Below, one piece after another: positions 25,016-34,132 of a stretch of DNA of 64,000 nucleotides (the first letter of the stretch is position 1; each line of letters opens with the position of its first letter). The translations under genes were made by a program, and so were the position numbers. Where the stretch lies: contig NZ_AP019822.1 of assembly GCF_007990505.1 (NCBI RefSeq), forward strand, positions 248,001 through 312,000. Reading direction: 5' to 3'. The notes below the pieces were generated by a model. That model had not been told where the DNA came from. It worked only from the letters and a program-made list of their open reading frames with translations, and did not search any database. This DNA is from Pseudoleptotrichia goodfellowii. Lineage in GTDB: Bacteria; Fusobacteriota; Fusobacteriia; Fusobacteriales; Leptotrichiaceae.

Positions 25016-26728
25016 ATGAGATTATCAAAAGCATTTTTAAAAACATATAAGGAGGCTCCTAAAGAAGCCGAAATAATAAGTCATCAGCTTATGTTAAGAG
25101 CTTCGATGATAAAGCAACTGACAAGAGGAGTTTACAGCTATTTGCCTTTGGGCTATAAAGTATTGAGAAAAATAGAAAATATTGTAAGAGAAGAAATGAA
25201 CAGAGCAAATGCACAGGAAATACATATGCCTGTATTGCAACCGGCTTCTTTGTGGGAAGAGTCGGGGAGATGGTTTGCTTACGGACCTGAATTGATGAGA
25301 TTGAAAGACAGAAATGAAAGAGAATTTGCTTTAGGGCCTACTCATGAAGAAGTTGTAACGGATATAGTGAGAAATATGGTGAGTTCGTATAAAGATTTGT
25401 CTTTTAATCTTTATCAGATACAGACAAAATTCAGAGATGAAATGAGACCGAGATTCGGACTTATGAGAGGAAGAGAGTTTCTGATGAAAGATGCTTACAG
25501 TTTTCATATTGATCAGAAATCTCTCGATGAAGAATACCTTAATATGAAATCTGCCTATGAAAGAATATTTAAAAGATGTGGGCTTAATTTCAGGGCGGTA
25601 GAAGCCGATTCAGGGTCTATAGGAGGAGATTCTTCTCACGAATTTATGGTGCTTGCAGATAGCGGAGAAGACGATATTTTATACAGTGACGTTTCAGGAT
25701 ATGCTGCAAATATTGAAAAAGCATCGAGTATAATAGAATTAGTTGAAAGTACTGAAGAAAAAAAAGAAAAGGAACTGATAGAAACTCCCAATGCCAAGAC
25801 GATAGAAGGACTGGCTGAGTTTTTGAATATACCTAAGGAAAAAACGGTAAAAGCTGTGCTGATGAAAGAAGTATTGCCTGACAGACAAAATTTCGTTTTA
25901 GGGCTTATAAGAGGAGACTTGGATATTAATCCGATTAAGTTGAAAAATGCTATGGGAGCTTCGATGGAGCTTGAAATGATGACCGAAGAGGACTGCGAAA
26001 AACTTGGGATTACTACAGGATATGTAGGATCTTTTGAGAAAAATGATAAATTGAAAGTCATTATGGACGAAACTGTAAAATATATGAGAAACTTTGTAGT
26101 AGGCGGAAATAAAAAAGGATACCATTATATAAATGTTAATCTTGAAGACTTGGCTTATGATTTAGTAGCAGATATAAGAGAAGCAAGAGCGGGAGATGGA
26201 TCTCCTGACGGAAAAGGGACGCTAAAAGTCGCAAGAGGAATAGAAGTGGGACATATATTTAAACTGGGAGATAAATATTCCAAAGCACTCAATGCCACAG
26301 TTCTTGATGAAAACGGGAAACAACAGATAATAGCTATGGGATGTTACGGAATAGGAATTTCAAGAGTAATGGCTGCCGCTATAGAACAGAATCATGACGA
26401 ATTCGGTATAATATGGCCGAAAAATATAGCACCTTATTTAGTTGATGTAATAATCGCCAATATAAAAGATGAAACACAGTTTTCGTTGGGAGAAAAACTT
26501 TATAAGGAATTATGCGATAATGGAATTGAAACAGTGCTTGATGACAGAAACGAAAGAGCCGGATTTAAGTTTAAAGATGCCGATCTTATAGGTATTCCGT
26601 TAAAAATAGTTGTAGGAAAAGGTGCAGCTGAGGGAAAAGTCGAGATTAAAGACAGAAGAACGGGAGAAAGTCGGGAAGTAAAAGCCGAAGAAGTAACTGA
26701 TTTTGTAAGAAGATTCATAGAAGAATAA
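25016..26728 (+). CDS. proS: Proline-tRNA ligase (bacterial type)
   Basis: This class II aminoacyl-tRNA synthetase of 570 residues charges tRNA-Pro. The N-terminal catalytic part has the class II motif 2 region (TKFRDEMRPRFGLMRGREFLMKD is split by the motif loop), followed by the inserted editing domain (about 225-385). The core then resumes with GCYGIGISRVMAAAIEQ (motif 3), and an anticodon-binding domain closes the protein. This is the long bacterial form, able to clear Ala-tRNA-Pro. The start is ATG 25016, which lacks a clear ribosome site; the only strong AAGGAG nearby is at 24900-24905, upstream of repeat copy B. I looked for a T-box leader and did not find one. Confidence 0.95.
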   Translation: MRLSKAFLKTYKEAPKEAEIISHQLMLRASMIKQLTRGVYSYLPLGYKVLRKIENIVREEMNRANAQEIHMPVLQPASLWEESGRWFAYGPELMRLKDRNEREFALGPTHEEVVTDIVRNMVSSYKDLSFNLYQIQTKFRDEMRPRFGLMRGREFLMKDAYSFHIDQKSLDEEYLNMKSAYERIFKRCGLNFRAVEADSGSIGGDSSHEFMVLADSGEDDILYSDVSGYAANIEKASSIIELVESTEEKKEKELIETPNAKTIEGLAEFLNIPKEKTVKAVLMKEVLPDRQNFVLGLIRGDLDINPIKLKNAMGASMELEMMTEEDCEKLGITTGYVGSFEKNDKLKVIMDETVKYMRNFVVGGNKKGYHYINVNLEDLAYDLVADIREARAGDGSPDGKGTLKVARGIEVGHIFKLGDKYSKALNATVLDENGKQQIIAMGCYGIGISRVMAAAIEQNHDEFGIIWPKNIAPYLVDVIIANIKDETQFSLGEKLYKELCDNGIETVLDDRNERAGFKFKDADLIGIPLKIVVGKGAAEGKVEIKDRRTGESREVKAEEVTDFVRRFIEE

Positions 26729-26849
26729 GAAGAATATCTGAAAAAATATGCAGCTACGTGGAAAGATTGCGATATTATAAAGTTCAGGAAACAGTATGTC
26801 ATTATTACCGATGTAAAAATAAAATATAATTAACAGATTGGAGAAAAGG

Positions 26850-27428
26850 ATGAGTATTAAAAATATAATATTTGATTTGGGAAATGTCCTTATAAATTTT
26901 AATCCGAAAGAGTATACAAATAATGAAAAGCTTTTAAAAGAAGTTTTTGCAAGCCCCGAGTGGCTTATGCTGGATAGGGGAACACTGACTTATGAGGAAG
27001 CAAAAGAAATATTTAAAGAAAGAGTTCCCGAAAAGGCTGAGAAAATTAATGAACTTTTTGACAGTAATTTTTTTGAGTTGTTGACTCCTATAAAAGAAAA
27101 TACCGAGTTATTGTCGCAACTGAAAGAAAAATATGATTTGTATATTTTATCCAACTTTCATAAAGGGGCTTTTGAAGAAATATATGAAAAATATGATTTT
27201 TTCAAGTGTTTTAAAGGGAAAGTAGTGTCATGTTACTATCATTTATTAAAGCCTGAAAAAGAAATATATGAAGAAATTTTGAATAAATATTCTTTGAAGC
27301 CTGAAGAAACAGTGTTTATAGATGATATGAAAGTAAATATAGATGCTGCGGAAAAACTGGGAATAAAAGGTATTCATTTGCCTGATTATACAAAATTAAA
27401 AGAAAAGTTAGAGGAATTTTTAAAATGA
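26850..27428 (+). CDS. HAD-superfamily (subfamily IA) hydrolase
   Basis: This soluble phosphatase-like protein has 192 residues. Motif I is FDLGNVLINF with the nucleophile aspartate at about residue 9. The second acid of DxD is replaced by glycine (DLG), as in the YihX-like group. Motif II is LSNFHK, motif III is the lysine in LKPEKEIYE, and motif IV is FIDDMKVNIDAA. YihX-like enzymes dephosphorylate sugar phosphates such as glucose 1-phosphate, but the substrate here is unknown. I chose ATG 26850 (GGAG 8 bases upstream) over TTG 26838. Its last four bases overlap the next gene (ATGA), so the two are translationally coupled. Confidence 0.85.
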   Translation: MSIKNIIFDLGNVLINFNPKEYTNNEKLLKEVFASPEWLMLDRGTLTYEEAKEIFKERVPEKAEKINELFDSNFFELLTPIKENTELLSQLKEKYDLYILSNFHKGAFEEIYEKYDFFKCFKGKVVSCYYHLLKPEKEIYEEILNKYSLKPEETVFIDDMKVNIDAAEKLGIKGIHLPDYTKLKEKLEEFLK

Positions 27429-28411
27429 TGAGAATAAGAAATTTATTGTTGGTATTGCTGTTAATAACGGCAAATATGATTTCGGGAGCTGAAAAGCAGC
27501 AGATAATAATACCTGAAGGCTTGAAACCGGGAGATACGATAGGTCTTATCGCTCCTGCAAATTACAAAGGAACTTCTGCCGATGCGGAAGTGGAATATCT
27601 TATGAACAGAGGGTTTAATGTAGTTTACGGAAGATCTTTCGATTCGGTATGGTACGGCTTCGGAGGTACTGATGAAGTAAGAGCCAAAGATATAAACGAT
27701 ATGTTTGCAAATAAACAGATAAAAGCGATATTTGCTATAAGGGGAGGATACGGGACTATAAGACTTGTAGATAAACTGGATTATGATTTAATAAAGAAAA
27801 ATCCGAAAATATTTTCCGGGTACAGTGATATTACTACTCTTTTGATAGCAATTAATGAAAAAACAGGACTTGTAACTTATCACGGACCTATGAGCTCTAA
27901 TTTTAAAGATATTCCTGTTGTTACCGAAAGTTCTTTTGATAAGACTTTTATAAATAAAGAATCTTTGAACTTAGCTGAATTTGACAGTGAGTATTTTGTG
28001 TTGAAAGGCGGTAAAGGCGAAGGACAGATAACAGGGGGGAATTTATCTCTTGTCATTGCATCGCTTGGAACTGAATACGAAATAAATACCGATGGGAAAA
28101 TATTGTTTATTGAAGAAGTGAACGAGCCTACTTACAGAGTGGACAGAATGTTAAAGCAACTGAAATTGGCGGGAAAGCTGAAAAATATAAAAGGGGTTCT
28201 TTTGGGAGATTTTAAAAATGCTAAAAGAGCAGAGCCGGGAGACATGTCTTTGGAAGATGTATTTGAAGATAATTTCGGGAAAATGAAAGTGCCTGTAATA
28301 AGCGGACTGAAATCAGGACACGTAAGACCTTTTATTACAATCCCTATAGGAGCTAAAGCAAAAATAGATACTTATAAAAATGAAATAATCATAGAACAAT
28401 CTGTAAAATAA
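27425..28411 (+). CDS. LD-carboxypeptidase (peptidase family S66)
   Basis: This 328-residue protein has an N-terminal hydrophobic signal (about 1-21, ending ISGAEK), so it is exported, probably to the periplasm. It resembles murein tetrapeptidase LD-carboxypeptidase (LdcA) and MccF. RGGYG is at about 106-110. The catalytic serine is S134 in SGYSDIT, with glutamate in FIEEVNEP and histidine in GLKSGHV completing the Ser-Glu-His triad. Removing the terminal D-Ala from tetrapeptides in cell-wall recycling is the usual role. LdcA is normally cytoplasmic in E. coli, so a signal peptide is a notable difference. Start overlaps the HAD gene by four bases. Confidence 0.88.
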   Translation: MMRIRNLLLVLLLITANMISGAEKQQIIIPEGLKPGDTIGLIAPANYKGTSADAEVEYLMNRGFNVVYGRSFDSVWYGFGGTDEVRAKDINDMFANKQIKAIFAIRGGYGTIRLVDKLDYDLIKKNPKIFSGYSDITTLLIAINEKTGLVTYHGPMSSNFKDIPVVTESSFDKTFINKESLNLAEFDSEYFVLKGGKGEGQITGGNLSLVIASLGTEYEINTDGKILFIEEVNEPTYRVDRMLKQLKLAGKLKNIKGVLLGDFKNAKRAEPGDMSLEDVFEDNFGKMKVPVISGLKSGHVRPFITIPIGAKAKIDTYKNEIIIEQSVK

Positions 28412-28419
28412 TCGAATAT

Positions 28420-28965
28420 TTACAGACTTCTCTTTTCGGTAATAACAAAATCGACTTTTACATCGTGGTCTTCCGAAGGAATGTTGTCCAATAACTGAAA
28501 ATCATAGCAAATACCTATAATTAAAGGATTGTTATGATTTTTTCTGATTTTATGTAAAAATTTGTCGTAATATCCTCCTCCAAATCCAATTCTATTTTTG
28601 GAAATATCAAAGGCAAGAGCAGGAACAATAATTAAATCAAGGATGTTTTCATCGCTAAAAATATCGGATTTTGATTCGTAATATCCGAATTTATGTAAAA
28701 CAAGTTCATTTTCATTATATCTGCTTATTTTCATTTCCTTGTTTGGCAGCGTTTTCGGGATATAAAAATTTTTATCAGAATACAGTTTTATTATTTTTGT
28801 AATTTCAACTTCATTTCCCATATTCATAAAAATCATTATATTTTCTGATTTTCGGATATAAATATCAAGTTTTTCGATAATGATATCGCTATTTTTTTCT
28901 ACAGTTTCTTTTGAAAGTAAGTTTCTTTTTTTAATCATATTTTTACGAATTTCATCTTTTTTCAT
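28420..28965 (-). CDS. 5-formyltetrahydrofolate cyclo-ligase
   Basis: This cytoplasmic ATP-dependent enzyme converts 5-formyl-THF to 5,10-methenyl-THF, returning stored folate to the one-carbon pool. The protein is 181 residues, the usual length. The hallmark is RIGFGGGYYDKFL near residue 125. The N-terminal KKDEIRKNMIKKRNLLS helix and a C-terminal DVKVDFVITEKRSL are also typical. It is read leftward from ATG 28965 with GGAG upstream. It ends 8 bases from the end of the convergent carboxypeptidase gene, with no room for a separate terminator. Confidence 0.92.
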   Translation of the reverse strand: MKKDEIRKNMIKKRNLLSKETVEKNSDIIIEKLDIYIRKSENIMIFMNMGNEVEITKIIKLYSDKNFYIPKTLPNKEMKISRYNENELVLHKFGYYESKSDIFSDENILDLIIVPALAFDISKNRIGFGGGYYDKFLHKIRKNHNNPLIIGICYDFQLLDNIPSEDHDVKVDFVITEKRSL

Positions 28966-29156
28966 GGTGTCGGAGCTCCTTTTGGACTTTATAATATTTA
29001 TAGTAGCATATAAAGTTTGATTTGGCTACTGTAGTAGTTTACAAAATAAGGGTATAATTATAAAAATGAAACTTTTTGTAATAAATGTTTACTAAAAGGT
29101 GTATCTTTTCAAATTTCTAAAACAGGGTATTATTTTAATGTAAGATGGAGGTATAA

Positions 29157-31262
29157 ATGATAGTTAATATAAGAACAATAGAACTTTATAGTTATATTTT
29201 GAATAATCCTTATAAAACTGTAAAAGAATTGGCACAAGACATGAGTGTTGATGAAAGAAAAATAAGATATGAAATTGAAAATCTGAATTTTTTGTTGTCG
29301 TTGAATAAAATTGAATACAAAATATTAAATTCAGTAGGAAAAATATCAATAGAAAAAAATTTGAAAACAGTAGAATTTTCTAAAATTTTATTGTCGCTGG
29401 AAAAACCTTCCCAAAAACAGCGAAGAGATATAATAATATTTAAGTATTTAACTGAATCAAAAATAAACATAAAAAGACTTACAGAGGAATTTGATGTTAG
29501 CAGAACGACATTGAAAAAAGATTTGAAATATATTGAAGAAAAAATTTTTAAAGAAAAGAAAATACATCAACCTTTAAAAATGTTGTTAAAAGATGAACAT
29601 GAATTGGAATTAAGAGGAATTTTAGTGAAAATATTACTGAAATACAGAGATAATTTAATGTTGAAGTTAAAATCAAATATGGTAACCGAGTTTATAAAAG
29701 ATAAAATTTCTCTTATAAATAAGAAATCAATAAAAAAATTTTTAGAAAAAATTTCAGGAGAAAAAGTATTAAAAAGTGAATTTTATGATTTTTTTTACTC
29801 GTATATGTTAGTGAGTATTTTAAGAATAAGTTCAGGAAAAAGTCTTAGTACAAGAATTTTAAATGCAAATTTTTTAAAAAATACCAAAGAATACGAAATA
29901 ATAACTAAATATATAAGTATATTGGAGAAAAATAATAAAATAATATTCAATGAAAATGAAAAATTACAACTCACGGATTATCTAATAGGATTTTTTTCCT
30001 ATTCATATAATACAAAAATTTTTGAAAAGTGGATAGAAGTAAATTTAATAATAAAAAATATGATTTACAAAATGGAAAAAGAAATGAAAATAAATTTTTC
30101 CGAAGATGAGGTTTTGCTGGAAGGACTTCTTAATCATATTAAGCCTGCAATTTATAGAGCTAAAAATAAAATTAATTTAGAAGAAACGGAATTATATCTG
30201 AATGAATCAGAATCTTTTGATAAAAATTTATTGGAAAAAGTAGAAGAAGAAGTAAAGAAAATAGAAAACTTACTTGATATTAATTTTAAAAGAGAAGAGA
30301 TAATTTTATTTATTGTTCATTTTCAAGCTTCTATGGAAAGAATAGCTGAAAGAATAAAACAAAATAAAAGAGTTTTACTTATGTGTATAGGAGGATATGG
30401 AACAACAACAATTTTGATGTATAAATTAAAAGAAAAATATGATTTGAAAGAATTAAAGCCGATTTCATATATGAGTTTATCCGATATAGATATTAGTAAT
30501 TATGATGCCGTAATAACAACTGTTAATCTGAAAAAAAGTATACAGGAAAATTTGAATATAAAGATTATAAAAGTTTCACCCCTTTTGGTTGAAGAAGATA
30601 TAAAAAGATTGGACAGTTATTTTAATAAAAGAAGAGTTAAAAGGATAGAATTGCCTGAAATAATAGAAAGCATTGAAAAATTTGTTGAGATAAAAAATAG
30701 AGAGGGACTGGAAAAGTCAATTGAAAAATTATTACTCGGCAAAAATTCAGATGTTATATCTGTTAATGATTTAAAAGAAAATCAAAATTTATATAGCTAT
30801 TTTTATTCAGGAAATGTTGAATATATTAAAGAAAAAATAGAAAATTGGGAAGAAATAATAGATATAGGAGTTAATATTCTAAAAAATAACAAAAAAGTCA
30901 ATGAGGAATATTCAGAAGACATAAAATCCTTAATTAGAAATTTCGGACCTTATATGGTAATAACCGAAGATATAGCTATTCCTCATTCGGAAACCAATAA
31001 AAATGTTTATGAAAAAGGTATAGCACTTTTAGTATTAAAATATCCTGTGTTTTTTCCGAAAAACAAGAGAGTAAAAATTTTGTTTTTTCTCTCTTCTAAA
31101 GAAAGAAAAGATAATTTAAAAATAATAGAAGATATACTTAAATTAATAGAGCAGTATGATTTTAAAAAAAGAATCGAAAAAATAGAAAATAAAGGAATGC
31201 TAGTTGAATTAATAAATGAAATTGGAAATGAGGTGAAAAATATTGGCAGAAATAATCAGTAA
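29157..31262 (+). CDS. PRD-containing PTS-controlled transcriptional activator (MtlR/LicR type)
   Basis: This is a 701-residue regulator. Order: HTH (about 1-65), second HTH (about 90-150; INIKRLTEEFDVSRTTLKKDL), two PRD domains (about 190-395), an EIIB-like domain with C410 in LLMCIGGYGTTT, and an EIIA-like domain with H610 in AIPHSETN. PTS proteins phosphorylate such domains to tune activity. PRD2 keeps its histidine (LNHIKPAIYR). In PRD1 the equivalent of the usual His in the LTLHLLG-like motif appears to be replaced (LQLTDYLIG). It lies directly before and overlaps the EIIA gene of the PTS it should control by 20 bases. The start is ATG after GATGGAGG. Confidence 0.9.
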   Translation: MIVNIRTIELYSYILNNPYKTVKELAQDMSVDERKIRYEIENLNFLLSLNKIEYKILNSVGKISIEKNLKTVEFSKILLSLEKPSQKQRRDIIIFKYLTESKINIKRLTEEFDVSRTTLKKDLKYIEEKIFKEKKIHQPLKMLLKDEHELELRGILVKILLKYRDNLMLKLKSNMVTEFIKDKISLINKKSIKKFLEKISGEKVLKSEFYDFFYSYMLVSILRISSGKSLSTRILNANFLKNTKEYEIITKYISILEKNNKIIFNENEKLQLTDYLIGFFSYSYNTKIFEKWIEVNLIIKNMIYKMEKEMKINFSEDEVLLEGLLNHIKPAIYRAKNKINLEETELYLNESESFDKNLLEKVEEEVKKIENLLDINFKREEIILFIVHFQASMERIAERIKQNKRVLLMCIGGYGTTTILMYKLKEKYDLKELKPISYMSLSDIDISNYDAVITTVNLKKSIQENLNIKIIKVSPLLVEEDIKRLDSYFNKRRVKRIELPEIIESIEKFVEIKNREGLEKSIEKLLLGKNSDVISVNDLKENQNLYSYFYSGNVEYIKEKIENWEEIIDIGVNILKNNKKVNEEYSEDIKSLIRNFGPYMVITEDIAIPHSETNKNVYEKGIALLVLKYPVFFPKNKRVKILFFLSSKERKDNLKIIEDILKLIEQYDFKKRIEKIENKGMLVELINEIGNEVKNIGRNNQ

Positions 31263-31704
31263 AAAATTAATAAACCTTGATTTAGAAGCTGAAAACTGGG
31301 AAGAAGCTATCATGAAAGGAGGTGAAATACTGATAAAAGAAGGATATATTGAAAAAAAGTATGTTGAAACTCTTTTGAAAATATCAAGAGATGAAGGTCC
31401 TTATTATATTATTACAAAAAATATAGCACTTCCTCATGTAAGACCTGAAGAAGGTGTTAAAAAAAGAGGATTCAGTTTTATCAGATTGAAAAGACCTTTA
31501 GATTTCGGAAGTAAGGAAAATGATCCTGTAAAATATATAATATTTTTAATGGCGTTAAATTCTGAGGAACATATTAATTTAATAAAATTTATTTCAAAAA
31601 TAATAGAAGATAAAAATTTTTTTGAATTGGTTGAAAAAAATAGACAAAATAATGAAAAAAATAGAGAAATTGTGTACAAGTATTTAAATAATATAATCGT
31701 ATAA
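31243..31704 (+). CDS. PTS EIIA component (mannitol/fructose-type fold)
   Basis: This soluble phosphocarrier of 153 residues passes phosphate from HPr to the EIIB encoded next. The active histidine is H65 in IALPHVRPEEGV. The whole protein is one PTS EIIA type 2 domain. The start is TTG 31243 inside the end of the regulator gene, with GAGGTG 8 bases upstream. The EIIB and EIIC genes follow closely. The partner EIIC is of the ascorbate type. The sugar is not known from sequence. Confidence 0.9.
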   Translation: MAEIISKKLINLDLEAENWEEAIMKGGEILIKEGYIEKKYVETLLKISRDEGPYYIITKNIALPHVRPEEGVKKRGFSFIRLKRPLDFGSKENDPVKYIIFLMALNSEEHINLIKFISKIIEDKNFFELVEKNRQNNEKNREIVYKYLNNIIV

Positions 31705-31725
31705 TAATAGAAGGAGATGATGGCA

Positions 31726-32004
31726 ATGAAAAGAGGACTGGTAGTTTGCAGAACAGGAATGGGAAGTAGTATGATGCTTAGAATAAAGCTTGAACAGGTT
31801 ATAGGAGAAAATAAATTTCCTTTAGAATTGGAGCATGATGTTTTAAGTGCAATAAGTAATTATGATGTAGATTGTGTTATTACTATGATGGATTTAGTGG
31901 AACAGATAAAAGACGAGGCAAAATATGTAATAGGAATTAATGATTTAATGAACAAAGTTGAAATGAAAGAAAAAATTGAAAAATTTTTTGAAGAAAATAA
32001 ATAA
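31726..32004 (+). CDS. PTS EIIB component (ascorbate/galactitol type)
   Basis: A 92-residue soluble domain. The phosphorylated cysteine is C8 in LVVCRTGMGSSMML, the P-loop typical of the SgaB/UlaB group. It transfers phosphate from the EIIA above to the sugar bound by EIIC. I chose ATG 31726, because GGAG 31713-31716 is 9 bases upstream; the ATGs at 31717 and 31720 lie too close to it. Confidence 0.9.
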   Translation: MKRGLVVCRTGMGSSMMLRIKLEQVIGENKFPLELEHDVLSAISNYDVDCVITMMDLVEQIKDEAKYVIGINDLMNKVEMKEKIEKFFEENK

Positions 32005-32028
32005 TTTAATAGAGAAGGAGTGAAAAAT

Positions 32029-33297
32029 ATGGAATTAATGAAAATCGTAGTATTTGATTTACTGGGTTCAGCACCTATACTTGTCGGATTAATGGCATTA
32101 TTAGGTCTTGCATTGCAGAAAAAGTCACCTGAAAAAATTATAAGTGGAACACTGAAAGCGATAGTAGGATTTTTAATATTTGCAGGAGGAGCCGGAATTG
32201 GAGTAACTGCTTTGAATAATTTTCAGAGTTTGTTCAGTGCAGGTTTTGGGTTAAAAGGAGTATTGCCGTTAGCTGAGGCGGTAACAGCATTAGCACAGAC
32301 AAAATTTGCGACTGTTGTTTCGTTGATTATGGTTTTAGGATTTTTTTGCAACTTATTAGTAGCAAGATTCACAAAATTTAAGTATATTTTTCTTACAGGA
32401 CAACATAATTTATATTTAGCTGCATTGTTGACTGTTGTATTGAAAGCTTTGAATTTCAGTAACGTGACAACAGTAATACTTGGTGGAATTATACTGGGAA
32501 TTGCTGCAGCTTTATACCCTGCATTGGCTCAACCGTATATGAGAAAAGTAACGGGGAATGATGATATAGCAATGGGACATTATGTAACAATTGCTTATGC
32601 TTTATCAGGCTGGTTAGGAGGAAAAGTCGGAAATCCCGATGAAAGTACCGAAAAATTGAAATTGCCCGGATGGCTTTCTATATTTAAAGATTATATTGTT
32701 TCGGTAAGTATTTCAATAATTGTATTTTTCTATATTGCTTCATTTGCAGCAGGAAAAGAAACAGTGGAAAAATTATCAGGAGGAGTAAGCTGGCTTGTTT
32801 ATCCGTTATTCCAATCTTTAACTTTTACTGCCTCACTTTACATTATTATAACAGGTGTGAGAATGCTATTAGGTGAGATAGTTCCTGCATTTGTAGGGAT
32901 TTCAGAAAAATTAATACCTAATGCAAAACCTGCACTTGATTGTCCTGTAGTATTTCCTTATGCACCGACAGCTACAGTAGTAGGATTTTTATCAGCATAT
33001 GCAGGAGGGTTGTTATGTATGATAGTATTGGCTATGCTTGGGATGACAGTTATTATACCTGTGGCAGTGCCTTATTTCTTTATCGGTGCGACGGCAGGAG
33101 TGTTCGGAAATGCTACCGGAGGTTGGAAAGGAGCTGTAGCGGGAGGTTTTGTTACAGGAATATTAATAGCTGTAGGACCTGCGTTATTATATCCGATTAT
33201 GGAAATTATCGGATTAAAAGGAACTACTTTCCCTGAAACAGATTTTGTCGCATTAGGTTTAGTAATTTATTATTTAGGAAAAATGTTCGGAAGATAA
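32029..33297 (+). CDS. PTS EIIC permease, ascorbate (SgaT/UlaA) family
   Basis: This 422-residue membrane permease is of the SgaT/UlaA family. Signatures are FLTGQHNLYLAALL (about 125-138), GHYVTIAYALSGWLGGKVGNP (split over about 184-204), PAFVGISEKLIPNAKPALDCP and GATAGVFGNATGGWKGA. ATG 32029 is preferred over GTG 32020 because AAGGAG ends at 32020. No ascorbate-pathway genes (ulaD, E, F, G) accompany it. A split transketolase follows instead, so its substrate may be a different sugar whose phosphate is a transketolase donor. Confidence 0.9.
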   Translation: MELMKIVVFDLLGSAPILVGLMALLGLALQKKSPEKIISGTLKAIVGFLIFAGGAGIGVTALNNFQSLFSAGFGLKGVLPLAEAVTALAQTKFATVVSLIMVLGFFCNLLVARFTKFKYIFLTGQHNLYLAALLTVVLKALNFSNVTTVILGGIILGIAAALYPALAQPYMRKVTGNDDIAMGHYVTIAYALSGWLGGKVGNPDESTEKLKLPGWLSIFKDYIVSVSISIIVFFYIASFAAGKETVEKLSGGVSWLVYPLFQSLTFTASLYIIITGVRMLLGEIVPAFVGISEKLIPNAKPALDCPVVFPYAPTATVVGFLSAYAGGLLCMIVLAMLGMTVIIPVAVPYFFIGATAGVFGNATGGWKGAVAGGFVTGILIAVGPALLYPIMEIIGLKGTTFPETDFVALGLVIYYLGKMFGR

Positions 33298-33319
33298 TTT
33301 ATAAAGATAGGAGAAGTTT

Positions 33320-34129
33320 ATGGAATATGATTTAGAACTTTTAAAAAAGAAATCACAAAAATACAGAAAAGCAATAATAGAACTGATATACAGAGCTAAA
33401 GCCGGACATCCTGGAGGTTCTTTGTCGTGTATAGACATATTGAATTATTTGTATACTTATAAAATTGATTTTAACAATGAGAATAGAAGTAGACTGGTTT
33501 TATCAAAAGGACATGTAACTCCGGCAATATATGCGGTTTTCATGGACTTGGGATTTATAAATGATGATGAGATTGACACTTTTAGGAGAGTAAATTCAAG
33601 ATTACAGGGACATCCCGATAGAAATAAAATTCCTGAACTTGATGCCAATACAGGGCTCTTAGGTCAAGGGCTATCAATAGGAATAGGAATGGCTTTAGGA
33701 AAAAAGTTAAAAAAGGATAACAGTAAAGTTTATGTTATTATAGGAGACGGAGAAATGCAGGAAGGACAGATTTGGGAAGGATTAATGAGCGGAGCACATT
33801 ATAATCTCAATAATTTGACAGTTTTTCTTGATTATAATAAATTGTCATCTAAAAATGATGTAAACAAAACTATGAATTTGGAGCCTATAAAGGATAAAAT
33901 TGAGGCTTTCGGATGGAACCTAATAGAAATAAACGGTCATGAATTTAATGAAATTAAAAAGAGTATAGAATTTTCCGAAAAATCTGAAGATAAGCCTACT
34001 TTTATAATAGCTCATACTGTAAAAGGAAAAGGTGTCAGTTTCATGGAAAATAATCCTAAATGGCACAGCAGTGCTTTAACACAGGAAGAGTATGACGTTG
34101 CAATAGAAGATATAGAAAGGGGGAACTAG
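33320..34129 (+). CDS. Transketolase, N-terminal (TPP-binding) subunit
   Basis: This 269-residue subunit carries the pyrophosphate-binding part of a two-chain transketolase. It shows HPGGSLSCIDIL (about 30-41), LSKGHVTPAIYA, and the TPP motif GDGEMQEGQIWEG with a following NLTVFLDYN. It lies 22 bases after the EIIC gene, with a good ribosome site, and only three bases before the C-terminal subunit gene. A dedicated transketolase in a PTS operon suggests that the imported sugar phosphate is processed directly by two-carbon transfer. Confidence 0.92.
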   Translation: MEYDLELLKKKSQKYRKAIIELIYRAKAGHPGGSLSCIDILNYLYTYKIDFNNENRSRLVLSKGHVTPAIYAVFMDLGFINDDEIDTFRRVNSRLQGHPDRNKIPELDANTGLLGQGLSIGIGMALGKKLKKDNSKVYVIIGDGEMQEGQIWEGLMSGAHYNLNNLTVFLDYNKLSSKNDVNKTMNLEPIKDKIEAFGWNLIEINGHEFNEIKKSIEFSEKSEDKPTFIIAHTVKGKGVSFMENNPKWHSSALTQEEYDVAIEDIERGN

Positions 34130-34132
34130 AAA

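Noticed and set aside
29001-29050. AGTAGC/GCTACT inverted repeat before the PRD regulator as an operator
   Set aside because: It is short, has no second copy, and no well-spaced promoter was found next to it, so the assignment would be a guess.
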